Positions 41,001-51,925 of a DNA stretch of 64,000 nt are shown piece after piece (position 1 is the first letter of the stretch; each line of letters starts with the position of its first letter). A model generated the notes under the pieces. It was not told the DNA's origin, did no database searches, and was given only the letters and a program-made list of their open reading frames with translations. The stretch is from positions 15,167,492 to 15,231,491 of the forward strand of contig NC_079375.1 in NCBI RefSeq assembly GCF_021018895.1, read 5' to 3'. Position numbers and translations under genes: made by a program. Source of the DNA: Seriola aureovittata. Lineage: Eukaryota; Chordata; Actinopteri; Carangiformes; Carangidae.

Positions 41001-41706
41001 AGGCATCAGACTTAATCAAAAAATCTATACTCTTAGAGGAAAAAAAGTACAATGACTTTTCTTTTGCAGATCTAGTTGAACAACTAAAGCATCTCAGACC
41101 ATGTTTTCTTCTCCAGTTCAGCTGTTAAGAGGGGATTTCATCCGATGCCAGACGAAAGTGTTACAATCAGACATATAGAAAAACTTAGACCAGGTCTCAT
41201 TTATCTCGTCCAATGGGAACCATTAACTGGGTATATTCAGATGAACCTGCTCCAGAAGGTATCTCTCTGGCCTAGCTCTCTCCCTTCGCTCCCTTTTTCC
41301 TGACACTCTGTCACACTCTCCATCTCAGTGGGACTCTTAGAAAGATTGGTTACCTCTGTCTGTGTCTCCCCTTCCCCCCCAGACACAATCTCCCTCCATT
41401 TCTCCCTCCCTCGTTTTTCTCTTTTTTCTCTCGCTCTCTTTGCCCCTGTCTTCCACAGTGGGACTCCTAGAGAGATCTGCCCTGAATCCTGGATGACTCC
41501 TCTGCAGTATTAATGAGGGAAGAGCTGCAGAAATCTGAAGCTGACAATGACAAGAGGGGGAGAGCAGGAATAGAGATGATAAAGACAGAGAAAGATGGAT
41601 GGATTGAATGCAGGGAAAGGAAAGGGGGAGTTTGAAGATGATCTGTCTGCTGGCAGCTGAAGTTCTGTCCGTATTCACTTTCTCTTTTTTTTTTTATATT
41701 CCACAG
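38044..41706. other. Intron or 5' flank of kiaa0040, no coding sequence seen
   Basis: No recognisable frame. Homopolymers occur at 38197-38213 (A) and about 40587-40602 (T). Near 41326-41480 the motif TGGGACTC then TTAGAAAGAT (first copy) or CTAGAGAGAT (second copy) occurs twice about 133 bp apart, each after a pyrimidine-rich tract ending in CAG. This is a small local duplication that could create alternative acceptors. Confidence 0.4.
39850..40020. repeat. Possible dispersed fish repeat
   Basis: Two TTTCCATCCA motifs about 73 bp apart, followed by GTTGGTGGCGCTTATTCTCG, resemble a series I have seen repeatedly in fish genomic DNA. There is no second copy in this window to confirm it. Confidence 0.25.
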
Positions 41707-42383
41707 ACATGCCCAAATTGAACCACCTCTTTGCAACTGGATTAAACTAAACCGGAAGCCAAAGAGCAAGAGGACGAGAGACGGCTCGAGAAGACAAAGA
41801 GCAAGAGGACAATAAGTGGAATGTCGAGTGGCATAAACACACTTGGCTCAAGTGCAGATTTTGGCTTTTCCCTGGAGATCAGAATCTTCACAACTGAGAG
41901 ATTTCAAAGAAAACCTTCTCATAAACAAGTGAGCTTTTGGTCTTTTGGATTTGTTTAAAAAAATGCTCTGGTGCATCCACAAATTCAGCTTCCAGTGTAA
42001 ACAGCACAAGCCTATGCATTTAGACAAGCCTCATCAGATAGTACTCAGGATGACTATCTAAATGCAGATCTCCATGAATAGAAGACAAGCACATGAAAGT
42101 CAAGTCACCAGAAATATTTGACCTGACAGCTGTTGGATTGGTGTTTTGTTGAACACAGAGTAAAACTTCACATCTTAGAACTTTAAAAGTGGAGTCACAT
42201 TACATAAAAGATCTTTTCAACTCAAATTAAAAACTTATCTTAATTATTTTGGTGTCTCCAGCAGCCTGCTACGCACATTTACTGCCCCATAAACTTCACA
42301 ACTCTCTAAAGGATTTATTAAAACTTTAAAACTGCCACACCAACTCAATTAGAAAAGGAGTCACAGCTCCCTATCCCAAAGCC

Positions 42384-42722
42384 ATGGATGGGAAAACAGA
42401 CAGCATCCAGGATTTTTTCAACCAAATCTGGAGCTTTGCTACAGAGAAACACAACCAGGGGGTCTACAACACAGCCTGTCTGGTGGTCCTCCTAACTCTT
42501 CCCCTGCTGGTTCTCCTTACTACCCTGGTGGTGTGCTGCCACTGCTGCTGCTGTCGTCATGCCAACAGCTGCTGTTGCTGCTGCTGCTGCTGCAGAGACG
42601 CCATGGCAACCACAAGGTCGGAGACGAAGAAGAAAAAGAATTCGGCCAATACGGAAGACTTGTGGATCTCTGTCAAGCCGGGGCCGATGACACCTGACAG
42701 GGTTGCCCTGGCTATGGTGTAG
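42384..42722 (+). CDS. kiaa0040: KIAA0040 homologue, small single-pass membrane protein
   Basis: A complete 112-codon intronless coding sequence starts in a strong Kozak context (AAAGCCATGG). Residues 8-29 (IQDFFNQIWSF, then KHNQGVYNT) form the short N-terminal region. Residues about 31-50 are a Leu/Val-rich membrane segment. Residues 51-70 hold 14 cysteines, including a run of eight (63-70), followed by a basic KKKK stretch (82-85) and EDLWIS (91-96) near the C-terminus. The order of short conserved N-terminus, IYNT/VYNT, hydrophobic segment, CCHCC, poly-Lys and EDLWIS matches the vertebrate KIAA0040 protein as I remember it (about 99 residues in human). No biochemical function is established to my knowledge. 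The cysteines beside the membrane segment suggest S-acylation (inference). Convergent orientation to the tenascin downstream matches the human KIAA0040-TNN arrangement. Confidence 0.9.
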   Translation: MDGKTDSIQDFFNQIWSFATEKHNQGVYNTACLVVLLTLPLLVLLTTLVVCCHCCCCRHANSCCCCCCCCRDAMATTRSETKKKKNSANTEDLWISVKPGPMTPDRVALAMV

Positions 42723-43029
42723 GAATGGATTTTTTATTTTGGGATTGCTTATACTGGGCCAGCTGTTGAAGTGGAGCTGATGGAGCGCCTCAAAAGTGCA
42801 AAACTCAAACTATCTTCGACTCCAAGGAGGCTGAAGACATTGCTTAATCTAATGAGGAGGACTTCACATTGAAATGGTCACAGATTTGGTTGAATATTGT
42901 AAAGTGTACAAATTTTTGTCAGTTTTTATTCATATGATGTCGTATGTGGAGATTTGATTACATTGTTTACAGCTTTTGGTATGCGCTTTTTGGTGTGTTG
43001 TACATAAAGCAAGAAATATCCAAACAGGA

Positions 43030-43031
<2 letters not shown>

Positions 43032-43068
<37 letters not shown>
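43032..43068. repeat. (AT)n microsatellite in the kiaa0040 3' UTR
   Basis: About 18 AT units, followed by a TG/GA-rich tract to about 43140. It lies 310 bp after the stop codon, so it is probably transcribed. Confidence 0.95.
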
Positions 43069-43071
<3 letters not shown>

Positions 43072-44025
43072 GTGTGTATACTTGCAAATGTGTGTCAAAT
43101 GTGTGTGTGAGTGGGTGAGAGAGTGTGTGAGTGTGTGAGACATACAGAAGTACACTGTTATTGAGAGCACTTTGTTCTTAGAGCTCCCATATAAAATTCA
43201 TTGCCTCTGTATCTGGGAGAGAGAGCCAATTTGATGTCTGCACAGTGTTCAGATGGCTGTATTACTGCCTACTCACATTCGGGCTGCAGTGTAGAGTGCT
43301 GATTTACTCTCACTTTCACAGGAAAATGCACTGACATCTAAAAGGTTAAACTCATAGGATGCAGAAGAAAACAATTATAACTTCTTTCATTTTGATTTCC
43401 CGTTCTTGCTTTATTTGATACAATTTAGCCCACAGGAGAGGCACTTATCCTACTTTTTGGTTTTTAAGAGTGTTCTGGTGTTCAGGTCAAGTCACCCTTA
43501 AAGGCACAATTCATAATCAGAAGGTAAGGGAACCCCCCTAAAAAGCAAAAAATACAACTAGAATCTGTGGTCCTTCCTAAATTGGTAGACAGATTTTTCA
43601 GTGCACTGGTTAACCCTAGGAAACAGCTTTGTCTATATCAAAGTCAGTAGCTTTTTTCTGGGCCTGTATTTATTGACCTTTTGGACTTAAGTGAAATATA
43701 AAAGTAAAAAGTTCTTCATATTTACTTCTATAAGAAAACAATTAACATTTAATAGAGCTCTCTGAAGTTTAGCCTACTACTTGCGTTTGATTTAATAGGA
43801 GTTAATAGAATGTTACACCTCTTTTCGTGTTTATATTTTTTGCGCTTATCAAGCGCAAACAACACAACTTAAGCTGACTTAATTATGTTTGCAGTCACTG
43901 TCCATGCATATTCATTGTGTGCACTTGTCAATGGGATAATGAATTATCCATATGATTTCTCTGATGTATACCACAGCCACACAATTTCTTTCCTGCTCCA
44001 GTTTCCATTGGTTTCCATGAATGTA

Positions 44026-44031
44026 AATAAA
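44026..44031 (+). terminator. kiaa0040: Candidate polyadenylation signal of kiaa0040
   Basis: Canonical AATAAA in the sense orientation about 1.3 kb after the stop, with no earlier canonical hexamer noticed in the 3' flank. A T-rich stretch follows within about 50-70 bp (TTGTATTTGTCGCTTTG). Confidence 0.4.
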
Positions 44032-44050
44032 ACTTTAAAATCTATGTCTT

Positions 44051-45040
44051 TAACAAAGGATGAACAATGTGACAAATGATTGTATTTGTCGCTTTGTTCA
44101 TTGTTGCTAATCATCTGATCATCTTAAAGTTTAGTTTTACAGGAGGACGCTGCCTGATGAAAGTGTCTTATTACTCTAAATTGTCTTTTTGGAACATTGC
44201 GAAGTGTAATTCTTAGAAGTTTGATAAATACTGGTCCAGGTTTATTTGCATTAATAACATTTGTAAACACAGCAGCATTATAATTACATTCAGCTGAGAA
44301 ACAAACACAATGGTAATTTATTCCATCTGTAAGTCAAACTCTTCAATTATGCATGTGAATATACCTCAAAGTTATGCAGTAAGAAAGAAGAGATTTAAAG
44401 AGTATTCAAAGCAAATTTAACTTAACATATTTTTAAAATATTCAAGAAGAGGAGAAACCCTGAAATAATCAAATGATTTGGGCTTTGACTGGATTGCGCC
44501 TGAAGGCTAATTTTATATTTTAAGTGTATGACATCTCAAAGCCCAATTAAGCAGAGGCGTCTCAGCAGTATCATCATCTTTATGCATTAGTTTACACTGG
44601 CACTAAGTTGATCTTCTTGCTCAAGTGCTGCTGGGAAAACAGGCCCCACTCATTTCATTACTGCTCAGACAGATACGTTCCCATGTGGGAAGTGGGGTTT
44701 GTCTCTTCTGCTTCATGTTCACAGAGAGAAACTGTACATGTTGGGCTTAATTTGAAAGCTTGCCCTGCGAAAAAAAAAAAAGAAGAAAAAACTGAAACTT
44801 CAGCAGCAATGCGATGACTAATCAGTGCTACCGCACAGACTGAAAGGTTTCCTAAGAAATAACATCACAGACAAACTTATCGTGTCTTTGTGGTTTGTGT
44901 TTATCACAGAAAGATTTACAGCCAGTTTACAGAGTGTCTTGTAATCATTAGCTACTGTTATAAGGAACATTTTGACGTCATGAGAAATATCTTAAACAAG
45001 ATGAGAGGAATGATACCATTCTTACATCTGTAATATAAAT
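44051..45040. other. Intergenic DNA, nothing recognised
   Basis: AT-rich, no family-like frames. The frame at 44608-44817 ends in an A-rich (Lys) tract and has no recognisable motif. Confidence 0.5.
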
Positions 45041-46346
45041 ATCTAGCTAGAACCAGCAGCCAAAAGGCTTCGCTGGAAAAGACTGAAAATGAGGAGAAAC
45101 AGCCTGTCTGTGTCCAATAGTTACAAAATAACCAATAATTACTTAAATTATATTTTGTTGTATTTTGTTCTGTACAAGGGGTGTTGTACCATTACTTGGG
45201 TGGGACCAGTTACTAGACTTCAGGAAGTCGTCTGACACATTGGCTCATGTGATTTTTACACTTTTTAGTAGCTACATTTTTGTGCAGATTAAACAGTATA
45301 ACATGTTAATTTGTGATTTTTATAAATCCTGGTAGCTGGAGTCGTAAGATACACACAGAGACAGTCTAGTTGTTTCCAAGCTAATTGGCTGCTGTGCTCC
45401 AGCTTTATAATTAGTGTATATACTGTAGTGACCATACGTCCCGGTTTGTCCAGGGTTGTGTCCCGAGTGTCCTGAGTCCCGACAAATATCTGTAAGACAC
45501 TAAAATGTCCCAGTTTTCACAACAATTAAAATACTAATTATATGATACTTGTTTTCAGTGCTACACAGATGTTTCTCATGTTCTGTCCCATTTAAAATAG
45601 AAGCAATGCACCCATACTTCTTAATTCAACACTGATTGGTCTGTATGTGTGTCAATCAGTCAATATGTGATTGTCAAGGCTGCTGCTATACTATGAGTTA
45701 TAGGTGAGAGTCATAGGCTATGACCCTAGCAGCTCTTTCTAACAGAACCTGTCACTATGCTAACAGTTAGCTGTGATGCTGTCTTTTCTAAAGACCTACA
45801 GGAGTTTTGGCTACCCCTTCTTTCGTAAGTTATCTGGGCAACGGAAATGCTGCGTTCAAGGTGCGCTTGGTAGGTGTGCTAAGTGTTCCCCATTCCCCCA
45901 AAACTAGAAGACATGTTGCAAGTTCAGCATCAAGCTTCATTCCTTTACTCGCTAAGAGCTGTATCCAGCTGTGAAAAGAAACACCAATGTTAACTCTTGT
46001 CTCCATCACGTTTTCTAGTCTGAAGTTAGCACATTAACCAGCCAGCCGCAGCCCGTCTCCTCACTTTCTGATAGCGACTCATTAAAGCCTCCGAGCTGCT
46101 TTGAAGATATACTGCTGCTCAGAGTGCGTACAGTAACCTCTTTTCTAGGAAACACAATTAACCACAAGAAACCAAGTTCAGCGGGAAAGAAAACTTACAA
46201 ATAGCCCCTTTAAGGATGTGGGTTTGAGTGTGTTAAAATATGGTCACCCTAGAACCGACATGAGCGTGGTATCAATCTTCTCAATTAATTCTCGGCAAGA
46301 CAGTGCATTAGCATATTTCCTTGAACATCAAACTATTCCTTTAAAC
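45040..46346. mobile_element. Second copy of the foldback repeat, split by a nested element
   Basis: The left arm (about 45050-45120, AACCAGCAGCCAAAAGGCTT, then GGAGAAACAGCCTGTCTG) and the inverted right arm (about 45350-45405, GTTTCCAAGCTAATTGGCTG, then TGCTCCAGC) match the copy at 34.0 kb. The family's 3' tail (GACATGAGCGTGGTATCAAT, then TTCTCGGCAAGA and CAAACTATTCCTTTAA) appears only at 46258-46344, after the 822-bp nested insertion. Confidence 0.7.
45428..46249. mobile_element. Nested DNA-transposon-like element with short terminal inverted repeats
   Basis: The left end reads GTGACCATACGTCCCGG and the right end reads AAATATGGTCACCC, whose reverse complement begins GGGTGACCATATTT. The termini are therefore inverted over about 9-11 bp (GTGACCATA core). 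A TA dinucleotide flanks both ends (45426-45427 and 46250-46251), as expected for a TA target-site duplication, though two bases are weak evidence. No transposase frame is present, so it is non-autonomous. The GGGTGACCATA terminus is a motif I recognise from DNA transposons, but I cannot assign the family. Confidence 0.6.
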
Positions 46347-47214
46347 TACGAAAACTATTCACAGATAAGTGAGTTTTGGCAAGAGTTTTAGAAGATTAAT
46401 TTGACTTTCCAGACTGAGATGCTACTACTGGAAAGTCACAGCAGGGAGTCTGATGCTGAAAGATCTAAAACCAAACGCATCAATGATTTTAAAGATCTGT
46501 AGGATGGTTGAAAATAACACCCTGATTGTTGAGTTTTGGCTTCCACAGTATAGTAGAATCTAATACTTTAAATATTCTGCCGTCGTTTCAGCCAGACAGG
46601 AAAATTACTGTTTTCTGTTTCTACTAAATACGTTCAATAATTCACACATGAATGCTAATAATTTTTTAATTCATTCCATCTCAGTTGCCTCCCGGGTTGC
46701 ATTCAGTTACCAGCTGGCCATGAGTTACTGATCTTTATTATCACACATTTCACGTCTCTCATACAGTATTGCGGGTGTTATTTACATTACGCTGAAGCAT
46801 TGTTTGCATTAATGATTTCACTTTGTTTTTGGTTAACATATTCACACCATTCACGCTTTTCTTCTCAACACCTGTAGGCAGTATTTGTGATGTTGAGCTT
46901 CAATATGTTTCGACTTCCCTCACTTTGAGCATATCACATTCTATTTTTCTAGAGACTTTACAAATCAGCTGCAGGAGTCAAAAGGTAGAGAATATAAAAT
47001 ATATATACGTTTTTTCTTTTTGCCTTTGTCAGTTTGCTGTGATCAGAGGGAGCAGACGTGGGAGGATTTGTCTGCTGTCTGAACAGCAAATCTGCCAACC
47101 TGGATAGCTCTCTATTCGATAGCATCACTTTTTTGATACCATCCAATTATGCACGACATTGTATATTTAGGACATGTTTTTGTTGTTCCACAGTTGAAAA
47201 ATGCTGAGGTTATT

Positions 47215-47240
47215 CTTTTTTTTTTTTTTTTTTTTTTTTT
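47215..47240. repeat. Poly(T) tract
   Basis: About 26 uninterrupted T. There is no recognisable SINE or LINE body on either side, so it may be an isolated homopolymer. Confidence 0.9.
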
Positions 47241-50094
47241 AATTATGCGCCTGGCTGGGCTTTGTTGGTAGCTCTGCATGCATAATTTATCCTGACATAT
47301 AGAGAAACAATGATAAAGGAGAGCACAATGTGGAAGATGACAGAGAGAGAAATAAAATATTTTTCTATCTTTGTGGAATCCCATCTTTCTATTTAAATTA
47401 AACTTCACAGAGTTTTGACGTACGTGTGAACATGCCGTATATTGCACAGGCCTCTTCATTCAACGTGGCTGCTAGGACAACCTGAATGGGAACAAAGCCT
47501 GTGATCATTTTCTCAGATTGCTGACACGCTCTTATTGTTGTTCTTATTGACACTGCAGGGACTGTGACTGACTTTGAAATGTGAAGGAAAAAACAACCAA
47601 CAAAGAGCTGAATAAGTTTGTGGTGCATTCACATACATGATATCTGCTGTGCATGGTTCTGAACATCAAGATTTGTTATTACTCTAGCATCCACTTTTAC
47701 AGCAATGAACTATGGAAAATAAGTAAATAAAAGGGGTGGAGAAAGGTTTATAAATGTAAAAAAAAATATGTAAATAAACAAATCTGAATGTTGCAAAGGG
47801 CAATGTAATTGATAAGTACTTCTGCCTCTAGTGATCTTCTTGAACATGTAATTTTCATCATCGTTTTGATAGCCGTATAGAGCAATCTTTGATGCAAGTA
47901 ATCAGTTTGGCTTGAGGAGCAATTCATCTTTGACATTATTAACGCTGAGACATGTACTTTGGGAAATTTGTTCCGTCTCACGGATCATGATTTTTTAACC
48001 TGCGTGAGATGTTCAGTGTTGTCACAGTACTGGCATAACTTAAAGCATGTCAACAACATGTTTGTTTATTTCATTCTTTAAGGCCTGAGGACTTGTCTTT
48101 GAGAATGATCTTAAACAATTTCCCCTGCATGTGACGTGAAAAAAAAAAAAGAAAAAAAGTCAGGCATCCTGTTTTTGATCAGGAGGTGTATCCAGCTCCC
48201 TCACAAATCATTTTTTATCACTGATGTGCTTGGCCAAGGTGTGACAAATTCTCTTGTGGCTCAGCTGACATCGACCAATATCCCTAGCAACAGCTGTATT
48301 CATATGACTTAGCCTGTTAAATGAGTCTGCAGTATGCACAGTTAACCTGTGGTTCTTGACAAATGTGCAGCCTACACAAACATGAAGAAAACACGACAGA
48401 ATGTAGCTGCTGAGGTACAGGTGGGTTGAAGATGCACATGAAATACTTGTATGGCACAACGAAAACTGTGGATTGAAATTGAGATGTGACAGAATCGTGG
48501 CACTGCCAGAATGCCAAACAGGAGAATCGTTATCAATGCAAATATCAATATTCACAGGTGAATAGTTAACGCGCATAGCCAACCACATAACAATAACATT
48601 CCTGCTTTCATTCCTACTGGGGACCTTTGCTGGATATCATCCGCCTCTCTATTTCCTGTTGTTTCCTATCTGCCGTTCCTGCCAAACAAAGGCCAAAAAT
48701 GAAAGAAGAAAAAATCAATACATACACATTTTCGTTTAAAATCTTCCACGGGCTCCCTGCAATACCAGGGGATCCGTGGATGCCTGGTTAAGAAACTGTG
48801 TTTTGTTAAACATGTACTTTGCCTATAATGTATCCTGTAAAACTGGGATTCCCACCATGATCTTAGGGTGTTGTTTTCATTTGTGGTTTGATAGTTCGAT
48901 AAATAAAGGTTCATTCCAAATCTCTCTCTCTCTCTTCTCTTGTCTGCCCTTCTCTCTCGTCATTAGCGTACTTCTATTTTTCCATGAACTGCTCACACAC
49001 TCCACCCCTTGAAACAAACACTCCCTTGTTGCCACATTACTAAGTTCTGTCATGGAAAAAATACATCACACTGACCTGTAAGTGAAACTGAAAGTGTCAA
49101 CCCGAGTGACACAGGCAGACGTATCTGCATGTCAGAAAGCTTATACTGTACTGTGTACTGTATATGTACACACAGAGGAGAGAGGCAGAAAGAGAGGCAG
49201 AGAAAGGGCAAACTGCTTTCTCCTCTCTCTGTTTATCCTGGCACTAAGCAAACCACTTGCCTCGCAGAGCAATGGCAGGAACCAATCTCCTTAAAGTAAT
49301 TTGCAATCACTGTGGCTGAAAAGGCCTTTCGCATCAATGAGCTTTTGTGAGACATTTCATTTCAAAGTTGAAATGAAATGCTATGCTGGAAATATTTGCT
49401 GCCAAATTTTAGGCAGCTGGCTTCTCACACTCTTATTTGATTTGGATGAACAAACACTCAAAAATAGTCTACTTCTTCATTTTGCCTATGGGGTAGGAAG
49501 GACTTTCCTAAAGTGGTGCCGTTTGTTTGAGCAGATTGTATCTTATGTGTATTTTTTTGTGTTTAAATGGCGTAATGTGCTGTTTATATCCTTTCTGTAC
49601 ACTTTTAGCAGCTGTGTAAGGGTTCCTGCCCAGACAGCCGGTGAGCCGTTGCTGTTACATGTTATGAGATACAGAATTGGGAAACTGTTGAGAGACCAGA
49701 GAGCAAACAGTCATTAGTCTGATAAATGTTTTGTACTGTGAGAAACACTTTGTTTTAAATAGAGAAAAAATCATCTGAGGAGCATTTCAGTACTCATGTA
49801 TTCATCAACCTTACAATTCAGGGCTTAATATTTTGACAATATGCATGAGCAGTTTTACTGTAAGGTGTCATCCAAGTTTCATAACAACTCAACACTGTAA
49901 AATGAACAACTTCCATCTTCTTCTGAACACTGTGATGCTTTTGAAAGTTCTTCCTGGGTTAGAAGATTTTGTCAAATTAATGTGAGGACACCTTTAGATG
50001 TAGATCATTGAACTAAAGCCACTGATAGTTTGGATATCTTGTACTGCATCAGTGTTAGCAGACGGCTCTCGGGGGGCCGTCCACCACTGTGGTA

Positions 50095-50240
50095 AAAACT
50101 GAAGTACTTGGGACAACCATTCAAGGGATTGCCATTAAATTTGTCAACACCCATGGTTCTCAGAGGATGAATGCTAATTATTGGTGATCCTCTGACGTTA
50201 ACTCTAGCGCAACCTTATGGTTGACATTTGCAGACGCTCA
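50095..50240. repeat. Probable dispersed fish repeat fragment
   Basis: The series GGGATTGCCATTAAATTTGT, CATGGTTCTCAGAGGATGAA, TTGGTGATCCTCTGACGTTA and TATGGTTGACATTTGC is a degenerate form of a motif series common in teleost genomic DNA (a GATTGCCATGAAATTT then AGGATGAAT type). Single copy here, family unnamed. Confidence 0.45.
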
Positions 50241-51302
50241 GTGTGGTTGTGTATCTATGTACAGTGACAGTGGTGATGAAAAAAAATAAAATAATTTCTG
50301 TGTTAAGATGTTCAGTCTTCCAACCACCAGCTCCTTGAAATATGTGGAGCAAAAAAGACAGAGCTACTTCCTCATTAATTATTATTCCTTAAGGAAAATT
50401 ACGGTGTCTTCATGTGACAAAGACTTAATCATTGCGTGAATGTGTTGCATGAATATTAATGAGCAGCTATGTCAGTTTGACAATATTTAAAAAAAAAAAA
50501 AAAAGAAAATTTAATTCCTTACTGAGGATACTGTCCTTGAAAAAGCCTTTGAGGATCAGCTGGAATAAAACCTTAAGGCCCACGAAGGCTTTGAAAAAAA
50601 AAAAAAAGGCAAATTTATGAGACAAGGACTGTGAATCAGTTCTGGCAGATTAGCAGGTTGATTGATGCACTTCGTCCTTGTCATGTAATCCAACAGTTTG
50701 TGAATAAAGTGTAAAAAGAAGAAGAAAAAAAAAAAATTAATTAAGTAATAAAGCCAGAGTCAAACCAGTATTAATGATCTTTGTCAGCTTTCCAGATTGA
50801 AAACAAGACTTTGGTCATTAAGTGCCTGAAGATGGGGCAAACAAACTTCATCGTTATTGACGTTGGATATGGGCACATCACAATGATTGATATGCACTGT
50901 CCCAGGCATATGAATGTAAAACAGGTGCAATATGGCTATTCCAGACAGCCATCCACTATTATTCCCTGGCTTGTCCAACACAAACTAATGTGATGTGACA
51001 GCTTTGGAGGCACAGTGGCAGTGTAATGCGTCACAGCCAGCCAGCTTCATAATCAATAAACTCAGGGCACTAACTCGCTAATTGCTGGTACCTGATCTAA
51101 AACAAAACACAAACCACTTTGACCAACATTTTTTTCAACATTCATGTTATTATGACAGTACTACTATACACAGGAAAAGTTGCTACTCAAATTCTTCATA
51201 CAACATGAAATTAACAAATATAATACAAATAACCCCGGCTGCTGCCCTGAGGTTTTGACAAAAACAAGTAAAAATTAATGCAGTAATTGGAGAAACACTG
51301 AA

Positions 51303-51308
51303 TTTATT
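51303..51308 (-). terminator. tnn: Candidate polyadenylation signal of tnn
   Basis: TTTATT on the plus strand reads AATAAA on the minus strand, 450 bp beyond the stop codon. I noticed no other canonical minus-strand hexamer between it and the stop, but the real 3' end cannot be fixed from sequence alone. Confidence 0.3.
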
Positions 51309-51757
51309 GGTTTCCAATTTTACTTAAATCTACTGTTTCCTGATTTATAATTGGGGTTTGTACCAGAATCAGTGAAACAGGAGTTTTTAAAATTACAAAT
51401 ACACTATAACTGATCTACTAAACTCATTAATGTTCAACTTCAGTTCACGTAAAACTCAAAGGCAGTTTCGCATTTGCCGCTTTCCCACAATCACACTAAA
51501 CCTAGGAATTTTTGATGACTCTCACTGTAGATAAACAGAAAATAAGTTACTATTGCATATGAGCTTTTCTCTCTTTGCCTACCTCCCAAATAAAGAGTAC
51601 ATATTGTCCAAGTGTGAGACACAGAGGCATGTAGACCAGTGGGACTTCCTGTGTGGTCAGAGGACCAAAACAGGTGATCCAAGCTACACTAATAAGGAGA
51701 TAAATCCCAGTCTAGTGTGATGGCAGGTTAACATGGCTGAAGACAGATGATGTGGTT

Positions 51758-51925
51758 TTAGAAAGAGGTGCTCTTTAATTTCTTTTGAAGATTCATGTTT
51801 CTGTTCTTCTCTCTGGCCAACAACGACCGTCTCTTCCTGCTGGACAGGGCTCCCAAAGGTCGGATCTTCATCTCTGTGAAGTCGAGGGATGTCAGGTGGC
51901 CCTTCCATGGTTCCCAATTCACTCC
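51758..51925 (-). CDS. tnn: tnn fibrinogen-like domain, last coding exon with C-terminal tail
   Basis: 168 bp including the TAA stop, acceptor TGCTGCCAG, phase 0. It opens with [20 protein letters not shown] and IRPLGALSS, the conserved end of the fibrinogen-like domain. A basic extension follows ([26 protein letters not shown]). Tenascins often end soon after a basic RRKR-like stretch, and this tail runs about 20 residues further. The reading on the opposite strand (51795-52094) is a shadow. Confidence 0.92.
   Translation of the reverse strand, partial: GVNWEPWKGHLTSLDFTEMKIRPLGALSSRKRRSLLAREKNRNMNLQKKLKSTSF

Larger units (their letters stand above)
41707..44050 (+). other. kiaa0040: kiaa0040 terminal exon (5' UTR end, CDS, 3' UTR), inferred extent
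   Basis: A strong acceptor, a T-rich tract followed by ATATTCCACAG, ends at 41706. No GT-AG pair is needed between there and the start codon at 42384, so the exon may run without a break through about 680 nt of leader. The first AATAAA after the stop with a plausible setting is at 44026-44031, giving a 3' UTR of about 1.3 kb. The exon start could be further downstream if the CAAGTGAGC at about 41928 is used as a donor. Confidence 0.4.
46350..51300. other. Intergenic DNA between the convergent genes
   Basis: No recognisable coding sequence. The long frames at 48208-48588 (minus) and 49301-49717 (plus) lack family motifs. Contains a T26 run (47215-47240), A runs near 48140, 50488 and 50594, and the repeat copy described at 50.1 kb. 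Confidence 0.5.
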
